Under the pieces are notes generated by a model that worked only from the letters and a program-made list of their open reading frames with translations, was not told the DNA's origin and ran no database searches. Positions 1 through 11,733 of a stretch of 64,000 nucleotides of DNA are shown one piece after another. The DNA comes from Trogon surrucura. Its lineage: Eukaryota; Chordata; Aves; Trogoniformes; Trogonidae. The translations under genes and the position numbers were made by a program. The DNA lies in the NCBI GenBank assembly GCA_020746105.1, contig CM036627.1, positions 1,612,001 through 1,676,000 on the forward strand, given 5' to 3'. How positions within the stretch are numbered: position 1 is the stretch's first letter; each line of letters opens with the position of its first letter.

Positions 1-279
1 ACCAAATCCCCCAGATTAGTCGAATTCTCTCTGAAGCTTTGGTTATTCTTTGTCCTTTTTGTGAGAAACACGTTTTCCTGCAAGGCTTAGGGAAAGCCAA
101 AAGGTGAACTACAGGAGACCATGTTTTTAACTGAAATGGTACCGGCAGAGAGAGATGAGACAGGAAAAGCTACAAACTGTCCCTGTTTCTTCTTTGCAAG
201 TGGTGTTACCACTACAGCCCTCCCTCAGAGAAAATTCTTCCTTCAACACTAGTAAAGGCAACAAATATCAGAAAACCCA

Positions 280-790
280 TCCCCCGGGGATTCCGCGGTG
301 TTGGCTTGCAAAGCAGGCAGCGATGGCTCAGTCCTCTTGGTGCCCACCCGGGGCAGCTGGGGGCTGCTCTGCCCCCCCCGGGGCACTGCCCGCACCTCCC
401 TGTCCAGGTGAGCTGCAGACTTGCAGGGGTGGAAGCACGGCCCTGTGCCCTCTCGGCTGTTCTCAGCTGGATGATCCACCTCCACCCGGTGGGGAAGCAC
501 CTGCTCTTGCTGCTTGCCCAGCTGTGCGGTCACAGCAAGTCCCTGCTCCGCGTAAGGGCCTCCCTCGCTCGTTCTGACTTGGGAAAAAGTCAAACACTGT
601 GTTGGAAACAGACCTACCTTTTGTTCATGTCAAAAAGCAGACCTCCTCGATGGCACCAACCAATTCCTCAGTTAACGACCTCAGAATTTAGCTCTTGCAC
701 AACAGAGTTCAGGCCAGGTGGAGGTGCTCAGCTCATCTGGAGGAACAGAATAAAAACCTACAGGGTCAGACTCCTTAGAAGCCAGGTATG
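280..790. other. GC-rich patch with donor-like sites
   Basis: Distinctly GC-richer than its surroundings, with long runs of C (e.g. 371-379) and overlapping open frames on both strands, as expected from low stop density. The plus-strand sites CAG|GTGAGC (after 407) and CAG|GTATGT (after 785) are strong donor matches. CpG is present but not dense enough to call a promoter island. Function unknown. Confidence 0.3.
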
Positions 791-1755
791 TTTATATTTA
801 AGGTTTCATTCCATAATATAATTTATGACTTTTTTAGAGTAACAAGATAATGAAACATCCACTTTCCTACAGTTAGGCAAGGAACGAGTGCCAGTTGCAT
901 CACTGCTATCCAAGCCTTGTTCCCTACAGCATTTCTTGCAGCAGCCTGGTTACAGCTTCCTGCTCAGTGACCTGCTGCTCAGTTCTCTGACCTGACAGCA
1001 TTAAACACTGCCAGGGCCTGAAGAACTCCAGGTACCCAGCAGCCAACTGCACAGACATAGCGTTAACTCAGCAGTCCTTTCTCGGGGTTAACACAGCACA
1101 CGAACACATGATTCAGTTCTCAGTCTCAGTATCACCACCTACTGATCAGCGCAGGAGAGCAGAGATGAACACACTGGGGACATGAAATTTTGGTAACGAT
1201 AAAAACTATGAAATAGAGCATTAAAAAGAAAGTTCCCTTTATTTTAGCAGTTTAAATCGAAGGTCATGCAGGAGCACACAGCAGAAAAAGTCATTAAATG
1301 AAAATGGTGAAGCCATTCTGCAGGTTTACCTCTTTTCTAGGGCATTTTACCAGATGATCAGAACACGAGACAGTGACAAACACTTCCCAGCTATGTGGGT
1401 CATGCTGACTTTGCAACATCATAAACCGCTGCTGGGGATAACACAGCTTCTCTGTGAGGTAATTTACCTTCGTTGGATGAAAAGATAAACGAGAATTAAC
1501 AGGGAAGAGTCTGAAACATCTGAGCTATGCTATTGATCTACTAAAGACCTAGATAAGTCACAGAGAAGCTAATGCTTGCTTTGCTTGAGATTAGTGATGG
1601 ATGGGATAGCAGATTTAGCAGCTAAGGGGTTATCACTGTCAAGAAAATCTTAGCAGTAATTTTTTTTTTTAAATTATCCTGCAGTAGCAGAGAAAATACA
1701 TCCCCTGGCAGCAGTAGGCAGAAGTGATCTTTTACTCACATTGACTGTAAACAAA

Positions 1756-1810
1756 AATACTACAATGCACAAAAATACTCAGTGCTTAATGAGTATTTTG
1801 CTGTAGTATT
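1756..1810. repeat. Imperfect inverted repeat (hairpin), about 55 nt
   Basis: The left arm aatactacaatgcacaaaaa plus tactca pairs with the right arm tgagtattttgctgtagtat plus t around a short loop near 1782-1789, with a small bulge in the left arm. As RNA it would fold into a hairpin of miRNA-precursor size. It could equally be a chance palindrome or a decayed MITE. Confidence 0.45.
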
Positions 1811-2450
1811 GAGTCTTTAAAGAATAAAGATAATAAATGGTGTGTCTTGCGCCAGAAAGGATGTTTGTGCAAAGGACAGGAACAGAAATTAGTCTTTTAG
1901 GGCCACCACATTCTTTGCTCTGTTTTTGGGCTTCCATCTTGGCTCAGTCCTACTGGCCAAGAGTAAAAGCAGTGAGCTGTGTGTCTACAAGGCTGACATG
2001 GCTAAAACTGCATTTATATCCACAGCATTGTATAGTATGTGTTTCTGAGTAAACTAAAGCGTTTCTTACATTTTCTATTTATATTTATTATAGATTTGAG
2101 TTTATAGAGTACCCACCCATTCTTCTGAGGAGTCACACTGTTTTTAACACCTGAATACGTAACTTCTAAAGACCACAGATGAATTTTATTCCACAGTGAC
2201 ATTGCCCTCCAATGTTTCTTACAGAGAGTACTTTTGCTGCTAGAACACGAAATAATTGTTACTCTAGTTAAAAGGGCAGGATAACACCAAAACAGCCTCC
2301 TTAGGTAGTTTGTAGAGAGGATCTTTAAAAATAAAAATGTTGGTGTGTTGCAACTAAACTAGATTCTGCTTCTGTACAGGCAGAAGGATTAAACAGTCCC
2401 TTGCAGGCTGATGTGTTGACAAAACTATTCTTCAGCTGGCAATCTCTTAC

Positions 2451-2545
2451 CTCTACACAATCCGATGTAATTTCTTAGTTTCTACATTAGCAATACCAGA
2501 AAACATAAGCGCTTCTTGAAAGACGCAGCCCAAACTCACTTGGTG
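2451..2545 (-). other. Candidate exon 4 of unannotated minus-strand transcript (95 nt)
   Basis: Acceptor ctacttttgttttacag and donor GTAGAG|GTAAGA. One frame runs open for 30 codons and ends in a stop just before the donor, which would suit a non-coding transcript or a terminal coding exon with a spliced 3' UTR. Not recognised. Confidence 0.3.
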
Positions 2546-5500
2546 CTGTAAAACAAAAGTAGGGAATTAGGACACTATTTTGTCGCTCATTTTCAAGTGT
2601 CTCTCCAGCGGGCATTCAGCATTTCAGGATTTGTTCAGGGTCAGCATTGGGGGCTGCCTGTCTGCCTGTTTCTTTCAAATTTGGAGTGCTCCTGTTTCTC
2701 TACAGTTTCTGTCCCATTCCCATTACTCCAACCAAGACCAAGTTCGTGGCTTCCTGCATCCCTCCCATCAACCAACATTATTTACATTGTTCAGCAGTTT
2801 ATAAGTGAAAGTATATGTTCTCTAATTTCTCATTATTTCCCTTCTTTAATCTATATTGCAATTTGTTTCTTCTTCAGTTTCACTGAGAAAATTTTAGGTC
2901 ATCGTATAAAACTGTAAAAAAGTAAAAATGATTATAAAAAGACTTTCACCAGTAAAAAACATTTCGCTTCCCATTCGATATCTTAAGACAAATTGCTTAC
3001 TTGAATTCAGAAAACAATGTACACACGTGTACTGTAATGAGTAACTGGAGGGTTGGTTGTGTGTTTATGCCTTGCACAATAAGCAAATGCAGTTTTGAAA
3101 AACAGTTGCACTGAAATTATATTTCTACAATTCAGAAATCAAACCTAATCTAATTTGCTACAGCTGGACACCACCTGCAGAGTGCTGCTCAAGTACTCTG
3201 AATGTTACGCACTTATCTTTTAAATATTGATAATGCCATTTTTCATTTATGTGACATGAAGTCCCACAGGGAATAATTATGCTAATAAACCTTAATGATT
3301 CTGGCAAATAAATGATCAAACAAAATTGCTACTGTTGATTTATATTAATGGATGCCTTTAGGAGGAGATTTGTCAGGATGTGCTGCTTCTTGAATCTCAA
3401 TTCATCTTGTTTAGTAGAAGAATGTACATAGTTTGTAAAACAGATTAAGTGTTTAAAATATAATGCGTTCATGGAGTTTCTGCAGTTCATAACACTCCAG
3501 CATTATTATCTTGCCTTATGGCAAATCTGCATTAAATGACTTCTTTGTGTAGAACTTTCTCCAGTCCTTTTGTCCCTTGTGGCTGAAGTTCGCCTTCTGA
3601 AGATCTATAACTCAACTTTTCTGTTACTCCTGGGAGAACCGGTGATCATTTTGCTGTCCTAACAGACGAGCACCACCGTCGAACAACTTTGCTTTCGCTA
3701 GAAACACTTTTTTGTGCTTTCATAAGGGCACGTCATCTGAAGCTCATGACTTACAGAGTTTTATAGGACACGTTAAGATACGCAGTTTCTACTTTTCTTC
3801 TGCTGGAAATTCCCACTCCCTATCCATCTATACTTTTGAAATTCGGAAAACATTTTACATGGGCTTGGCCTTTCAGATAATGCAGAGGTTTGAAAGCAGT
3901 ACCAATGTGCTGCTTTTAGTCCTGATTATAGTGCAGGGCATATTACAAAAGAGTCCCAGGAGACAAAACTAAGGAAATAACAGGAGAAGGAACTTTATGA
4001 ATTTAAAATTCAGTGGAGCTGGAAGAAGAGAAGCTTCGTCTATTCAGCAAAACACGTACATACAAGCGCAAGGTGGTGGCAGGTCAGGGTTAGAACCAGG
4101 CAGTAACATGTGTTCTCTGGTTCTGTAAGATGCAGTGCCCAGTGGTGAGAGTGGACGAGCAGGGTTAATTCCTCTCTTGATCAGCTTTGTTAAATTGATC
4201 AACTTCAGCAGGATAATGTCAAAACCAAAGCACAGGATGTTTTTGCTTTGAGGCAGATAATACAGCTAAGCAATTGGTAATTTGCTGAAACGTCTACCTC
4301 TCCAGAGATTTTTCAGGGTTTTTTCTCCCTTTTTACCTCTTCTTGCTTGGCCAGAAGTTCAGTTGCAAAGAATAGCTCAATGGCCTACTATGGAAACATT
4401 TTCTTTCTCTCGTAATGTAGCCACATCCCATGAAACATGACACTGCATTCACAACAGGCTGGTATTTTCAAATGTTGGCATAAACAGATTTTACTACTGA
4501 CTGGATAATACAATCATGAAATGCAGCTGAAACATGGCACTAATTCACTCCATGTCCAAGGAAGCCAATAACTGCTGCACAGGTATGAAGGTCACTAATC
4601 ATGCTCTGGAATGAACTGGTGGTTTGAATTATTTCTTCAAAGAGAAACGTTCCACAAAAGCGTGTCAGGTAAGGCTTTTCCTTTGTAAAGTGGGGGCTAA
4701 TCCCGCAGACCCTGAAAGCAACAGAAGTTCCCAGCACTGAAGGGCTGCAATATTCAAAATAATTTTCTTACAGTTTGTGGACTGATAATCCTCAGATTTG
4801 CCAATTCCACTTTTAAACACTGCTATGAAAATCTTTCTTCTGCAATTCAAAGCACCAATCCTGCACGTGACAGGGGAGTTGCCAGTCCTGCGTTTCTGTT
4901 AAAACGATGAGAAACTTTCAGTCTTGTTCTGTTCATCCCTTGCATGTGGGGTCCTTAACAGCTCTCCAAGCAATTAGCAGGGAACATTTTCACGTATGTA
5001 ATTACCTTTCGTATGTGACGTCAGCAAAGAGACTTCGAGCACTTAGCAGGATTGGACACAGACAGAGGATTAGGGGTGCCTGAATTTTGGCTTTGTCTGG
5101 AATTTGCTGCACAGCATTCAGAAAACTGTTTTGTCTACAGGCCTTTCTCTGTGTCTGCAACCTTCTTGTCACACGCACACAGCAGGGAGCACGATATGGG
5201 TTAGTACATTTATACCCGTCCTGCGTTTGACTGTGCACACCACTACCTATTAAAGGCTGTCCCTGCGCTATCGGACTTGCGCTTCCCACCATTCTCCTGA
5301 GCCTCTCTGCTCACTGCACATCATAAAGCAATGTTGGTCTCATAGTCCAGCTGACACAAGCTTTCTAGGAACGGGTGTTGACCCAGGAGGTCCCTAGGGC
5401 AGGGTGGGCTCTCAGAGACACCCAGAGCAGGGGGAAGTACCACGCTCCCAGCCACAAAGGGCTGTGCTCCAAGTCAGGAGCGTTTGCCCCATCTTTGGTT

Positions 5501-6079
5501 CTCTCTGTCTCAGTTTTTCTGGCAACACAGTGGGAGTCAACAACTCACACACTTGAGCACTTGGGCGTGCGTGTGTACAACTTTGCACACAATGGAAGGG
5601 CCAGTCCAGGCTTTGAACACGGAGGCAGCGCTAATGCGACATGGTGAGGAGTGACCAGGAACTGTGAGTAAAATGCTTTGATTTTGACTTGAAGGTAAAG
5701 GGATTTTGCCACTGGTTTAAACAGTGCCACGGTCTCACTCCCTGTTTAATGCATGTCACTTCTTGCTGAAAAAACAAACCAAAACAACCCCTCTCTATTG
5801 CTTTTTGCTTTAGCTTATAAATAACCATTTTCTGTCCCTATACCTATTCAGACACATACTAAATAGATACAGCTGTAGGTTAAGAAGGTCATTTTAGTAT
5901 TTTCAAAGGGATCACTTCTACCCTCTTTCTTGTCTCCATTAGCTGTTTGGCATTTTCTTACCATCCCACAGATGTTTGCTCTCCAAAGTGTTCTCCTGGG
6001 CACTCCTGGCCTCAATTTTTCCTGTTTTTTTTCTTAAGGCTTTGCCTTGCTTCATGTACATGTGAGAACTATTACCTAC

Positions 6080-6176
6080 CTTCCTCTCTCTGGAGTGACT
6101 TCTCTGGTGGTGGATTTGGAATGACATCTCTCATCAGGCTTCTCCAGGATCCAAGAGTTCTGTTGGGACCTGACTT
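6080..6176 (-). other. Candidate exon 3 of unannotated minus-strand transcript (97 nt)
   Basis: Very good acceptor (gcttattcttcttctgcag) and donor (GAGGAAG|GTAGGT). Two of the three frames are open throughout: one reads KSGPNRTLGSWRSLMRDVIP and then a Pro-rich segment, and the other includes QQNSWILEKPDE. I recognise neither securely. The splice framing is the best outside ZNF280D in this window. Confidence 0.4.
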
Positions 6177-7217
6177 CTGCAGAAGAAGAATAAGCAAAAC
6201 GTCTGCGTAACACAGCATCTGTGTTAAATGAGACTTTTTCATTGCCCCTCCAACACAGAGGCTCCTCTGTACTTGGTCTTGTTTGGCTACAGGTGCTTGA
6301 ATTTTTTGAATGATCATTTATAGCCTCAAAAAAAAGCGCATTTTGTGTCTAGGCAGAATAAATTGCCTCGGTCAGTCTGTCTCTTGTGTGTTGCCATTTC
6401 TACTACAGATTTTTTTCTTCCTCCAGTTTAGAATGTTGTTAAAACCTTCTCTCTACCAGCTGCATGGGGAAAGCAGTCCCTCCTAAAACGTCTCATCTCT
6501 TCCTTCCAAGTTATTTTAAAATGTGGTGGTCAGCTGGGTCCCTCTGCACATGATTTCTAGGTGCTTGCTATTTAATTGAAACGTAGTCACTACTTCTTCT
6601 CACGCCATCCAGCCAGACATGTCTGCTTTTATAGACTGTAGATATTCTGACTTAAGATACTTGGTCCTTAGCAGCTAGTTCATGCAGTTTAGTTAAAATT
6701 TATATATAATTTATTTACTTTTAGATAATGAAGTATTCACACTTTGTTTTTATGCACGTAAACTGAGATTCCAAATGGATGTCACTATCAATTTTCTAAG
6801 AATTCATACACTCCTTAGTGCTTGTACAGTGGGTTGATTCTATTTTAATACTTGCTCATTTTTATCCCATGTCTCCTAAATAATTCATGCTTATTGATTA
6901 CTACTTTCAAGTACCACTGCATTTTGACACCAGACTTCTCACTGGCAGCTGCATAAAACAAAATTACTGTTATCTAGACTGCAAGAACCACTTTCTAAAT
7001 ATTTCCCTCTTTTAAAAACTGACTTGACAGGAATGATTCATTCTTACCCACATGCTATATAACGTGCCAGTTTCTTGGAGGACAGTAAACTTCCATTTTG
7101 TATGTAGTTCTGAGGAGGGAGATGGAGAGAGAAAGAGGCAAGCTCTTTCTCATGAATTTCCATATTTGAAAAACTGATTCTCTTTGCCTTCCAGACAGCT
7201 TGTCAGTAAATACTCAC

Positions 7218-7410
7218 CTTGCTTAGCTCCCAAACTGGATTAGCAGCTCGTGGGAAAGCATCCTATTACTCTGTACACAGACTGGGAGGAGAACGGTGTC
7301 CAACCAGTCCTGGCCTAAGGTGTAGAAGGGAGTTCCCCTGCACGAGTCCTTCTCTGGACACCTCCAGCTTCAGGACACAAGCTTGAGTCCTTGTAGCACC
7401 TTGTCCCCAA
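7218..7410 (-). other. Candidate exon 2 of unannotated minus-strand transcript (193 nt)
   Basis: Strong acceptor (tttgttttcttgctttcag on the minus strand) and strong donor (AGCAAG|GTGAGTA). None of the three frames is open over the full length, although one stays open for about 50 codons. This suggests non-coding or UTR exon rather than internal coding exon. GC is higher than the flanks. Confidence 0.35.
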
Positions 7411-10400
7411 CTGAAAGCAAGAAAACAAAAAACCAGCAATATTCCAAATGCACTTTCAAAATAAGATAGAACTCTAAATACCCAGTAATCTTAGCTGTAG
7501 TAGATCCACCTTCCATGTCCTCAACTACATCACACAAAGAATTCGTCTCTTTTTCCTCAAGAAGCAGTGGGGAAAAAAAAAAATATTTTTCATCCCACAA
7601 TGTATCAAGACTTCCCAAAACATTAATTTTATAGCCAGTCCTAGTCAGTGCTAAGTAATTATTAAGATTATATACAGACTCTACTAAGCTGTATTTTGTC
7701 TCAGATCTGAACAGTTTAAATTAAACTGATACGAGTAAAACTAGAAAAAAATCCTAGACACTTGTTGATATTTATTTTATTTTCTCAATAACATTGCTAA
7801 CAATTCATAATTCATCAACAAAGTATTCAGAACTTACAAGCAAATGATACAACAATAACAGTGAAGCTTACTCACCTCATACTGGAAAGGCAAAGCCCTT
7901 GGAATGAACTCATAATAAGGGATGGTAGAAACATGAAAAATCAGACAAGAATAACACCGCTGGTGCACAATAAATATCAACTCCACATTTTTGTCATCTC
8001 TACCTACACCCCAAAGATATTTACCGTGAATTCTTTTTATGCTCTGCAGACTTCATTTAAACAAAGTTTTGAACCCATTCTGGTTGGTAATCTTTTAAGT
8101 AGATGTGGTAATTAAGGTGCTTAAACATAAAGCCACGCAGTAACATGACATTCATGACATACATCCAAGCTTTTCTGTAGGTCTCTTTCAAGCACTATTT
8201 TTATTGTTGATACCCTGGAAACAGAGACATTTTAAAAATGGGTCAGATAAGCTTTAACCTTCATAAATTAAAGAATTAGCATATTTATGGTATGCCATAA
8301 TGTTGTTCAGGTGGGGGAGCCAGCTCTCATACCTTCTTCAGACTGATGGCAAAGGGGGGTTGTCCCCAGACCCTCCCGCGCTGCAGGAAGGCTTCGTCCC
8401 ACTCTCACAGGAGTCCTGCGGAGCAGTCTCCTCTTCGCTGCGCTTTGCCACCCAGGACAAGCGCTGATTTGCCAAGGGACAGAAAGGTTTTGCACCTGTT
8501 TGCATAGGACTGTGTCCAGCCCTGGGACTGGATCTCAGCCCGGGGAGGGGCTACTTCCACGGACACAGATTGGAGCTTGAAGCAGCGCATTCACAGCACA
8601 GCAACATTTCTACACACCGTGCTCGTGACTACGGTTGTGCACGATGACCTGGTCCCAGGTTTTGCAGCAACCTGCTTTTCTAACGTCAACATCACCCAAC
8701 TTTACAGGCACTCGTCACTCACAGGTCCGGAAGCAGAAGGCTGCACTCATCACAGTTGTCTGAATTCAGTACTGCCCAAGGTCTGCCTGAAGATGACCAA
8801 AATGAATATTTTCCTATATAGTTCATTTTTAAAAGATAACTTTTGAAGTACACTGTTAGAAGACAACAAAATACACTACAGCCCTTGGCTTAATTTAAGA
8901 GTTTGCTGTACTGTGTTCCCCTTGTAACTTCAGAATATCAGGAGTGCCTTGCTTCCCTGGACAAGTTTCCATATGACTCACAGTTTCTGTAACTTCAGCC
9001 TAACACTCGTGAATCCACCAAGGCTACTGAATATTTATCAGATTTTGAGACTTTTTTTTTTCCCCTGAAAAATTTGCATTTAAATAATTAACAACAAAAG
9101 ACAGAGCTGAAAAGTGTCTTCCAGAACTCTTTTCTTCCCCCCATGCTACCTCTTTCAACCTTTGTGCCATCACTGCAGTCATTGTCTACCAAATCTTCCC
9201 AGGCAGACAGAGAATATATTAGTGTTGCAAAAAACAAACTTAGGAACAATAACTGGCTGTGATTACATGAGTTTACGACATGCATATTGTTACGAAACTT
9301 GTAGCTTTTTCTTACCATTATTAAAAAGTCTGCAATATTTGCTTAGTCGTTCACTAAAACTAATGTTGAATTTGCTGTTTGCTACTTTTTGGTTATTTTA
9401 TTTGGTTTCTTTTCCTGCAAGATGCTCTAATAGAAAACATGAATTTATCTTTAATTCATTTAAAATTAGCTTCTCTCACAGCGTAACCTTTTTCTAGCCT
9501 GTCCCTGGGCAGTAGCCACTCTTCACACATCAGAGTCTTCTGACAGCATTCCCTCCCCATTTTGGTACAAATGCCACCAACGAGGAACTGCCGCCGTCAT
9601 TGGTGCCAAGAGAACTGAGATGTTTCTGTTGGACTGGCTCCAATAAGGGTGAAGATTGGAGATTTTGCATGTTAGTTCCTGCAAGCAACAAAAAAGAACT
9701 GCCAAGATCTTGTCTGCTTACTGTTCTCATGGGCTTCCCCTTTCCCACAGGCACCCACACACCTCAAACACCCACAAGTGGTGAATAAGCTCCAGACCAG
9801 AGAAACAGAGACTTTTGCTGCTAATGGAAGTGATTGCTCAGGGCACAAATAGCTGGGGGGAAAAGCTCTGAATCAGTTTTCCCTTCATCCCCACTCAGCA
9901 TTGCAGAGAAAGGGAAAATGTAAGTACACTGAAGTAAAAAAAAATTATGAAATTAAAAAAAAAAACAAAGAGCAGCAATGTCGGGAGCTTGAAGCTGCTT
10001 TGGAGGGTGGGTCTGCAGGAGAACAGAGCCAACCTCTCTCCTAAATGCCCACCAGCATCAGAAACCACTGAGCTCGTTCTCCTCTCCCTAGCACTTCCCA
10101 GACCCCACAGAGCAACAAACAGGAGCAACCTGAGCTCCCCTCCGCTCCCCACCCTGCGCCTGAGGAAACCTGCCCCGGGGGAAAAGCAGCACCGGGCAGT
10201 GAACCAGAGGTGTTTGGGTGTGTGATGCCTCATGCTACATCACACCTGTGAACAGATGGTTTCAAGGGCAGGTTTTCCATTTGCACAGCATTTTTTGGCC
10301 TTGCTGTTACCACGATGTGTTTAGAGGGTCAGGGACAGCACAGCGATGGCTTACAATGCCACAGCTAGGGGCATGGGATGTCTCTCAGAACAAGAAATGC

Positions 10401-11650
10401 CCTCCTTTTGCTGGTACCACTAACACAGCGGCAGTTGCTAAACTTCAGTGCAAGAATATTAAATGCTGTTTTAGTACAGCTTTTCCATGCTAGCAATTGC
10501 TGTAGTTAGAAGGATGCTACAAAATATCCACAGAGAAAGGCTGTACCTACTCAATTCCCAGGTGGGCACCACAAGAAAGTTCAGCAACTCCCAGACCATC
10601 ACAGCGTGTCTGTTCCAGTGGTGAGTGCTAGTGCTGAGAGTTTTCCCTTTATACATGTACCAGAACTAATCCGTACCTTTCTAAACTCAGAGCAATTTCC
10701 CGTCCTGAGGAAAAAGTGTCTTCTCATTCTAAATCCGCTTTAACGATCATGCCTACCCTGTTCCACTGAGACTGTGGAGAGGGAAGAGACTCTAATCTAT
10801 TTAGCTTCACGGAGGCTTTCTCTCTGACACGTGCTCTCCTAATAGACCATTTATCAGGATGAAGGGTGATCCCCAGAGAGTGCAGACAACAGGAAAGGCC
10901 TAGCCTGAGTGACAGTCTGTCCAGCAGAGATTGACTTTAATGAAGCACAGAATAAACAGGAAGATTAAGAGAGTGCAAAAATCAGTGACAAGTTTTGAGC
11001 TCACCTGGGCAGCTTACTGTGCAGCACAGACCTGTCATTGAATTCTAAATGTTATATATCTGTTTGGTTGCTAAGTATCACCTATTACACACAGAAATCC
11101 CGCACGCATTCCAAGAAAAAGCTTTCCTCTTAATTCTCACCCTTTAAAGAGGGTACCTGTTTTAAACCGAGACACACTCACAAGTTGTAGGTGGACACGA
11201 CTCTGGCGGTTGTCTGCTCTGACCCTCTGCTCGGAGTCGGGCCAGTTTCCAGCACGTCACTCTGGGTTTCAGGGCTCTGGGATTTTCTAAGTAAATCCTT
11301 TCCAGTTGACAAGCTTTTACAGGTATTCCTCACAGAATTTCTTTCTCTTCAACAGAAATCTGGCAACAGTGTGGAACATTTTATGGGGTCCATCCCAGCA
11401 AAGTTCCAACTGTAGCATCTCTGGTTGAGTGTGAAGTCCTGTTACTGCCAAAGCAGAGAAGCAGCTATGCCTGCCAGTTATCAGTGTCTACCTCAGGATA
11501 GGATCAGCATCTCTCTCCACTGGCTGTTCATGGAAAAAAATCCACTCAGACACAAACATCTTTGGACAATGACTTTTATCCACAAACATCAGACACGTAG
11601 CCTTGAGGTATAGCCAAGTCTCGTTCTTCATTCTGACAAGCGTGACTTAC

Positions 11651-11733
11651 TCCAGACATCTCTCCAGCATCTTCAGACTGACTTCTTTTTCTGGACTCTG
11701 ATAGAAATTGATAAGTGGATGCTGAGACTGAGG
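11651..11733 (-). other. Candidate exon 1 of unannotated minus-strand transcript (83 nt)
   Basis: Acceptor with pyrimidine tract (cttctctccattcatag), donor TCTGGA|GTAAGT. One frame is open over all 27 codons (2 nt in, phase 0 out) and reads like SASTYQFLSESRKRSQSEDA. I do not recognise the peptide. It could be a real exon, a cryptic exon or chance. Confidence 0.3.

Noticed and set aside
306-821. 171-codon plus-strand open frame
   Set aside because: Starts at TTG, lies in GC-rich sequence where all frames are long, and shows no family motif; the region is reported only as a GC-rich patch.
5002-5140. Possible minus-strand exon ending AACGAAAG-like|GTAATT near 5012
   Set aside because: Donor is acceptable but several equally weak acceptors compete and the start cannot be set.
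7480-7570. Possible further exon on the minus strand (reading EKETNSLCDVVEDMEGGS)
   Set aside because: The acceptor would be GAG and the donor a weak GTATTT, and the end phase does not fit the next candidate; not strong enough to list as a feature.
9114-9497. 127-codon plus-strand open frame
   Set aside because: Starts at GTG and is Cys/Phe/Leu-rich as expected from translating T-rich sequence; no splice or motif support.
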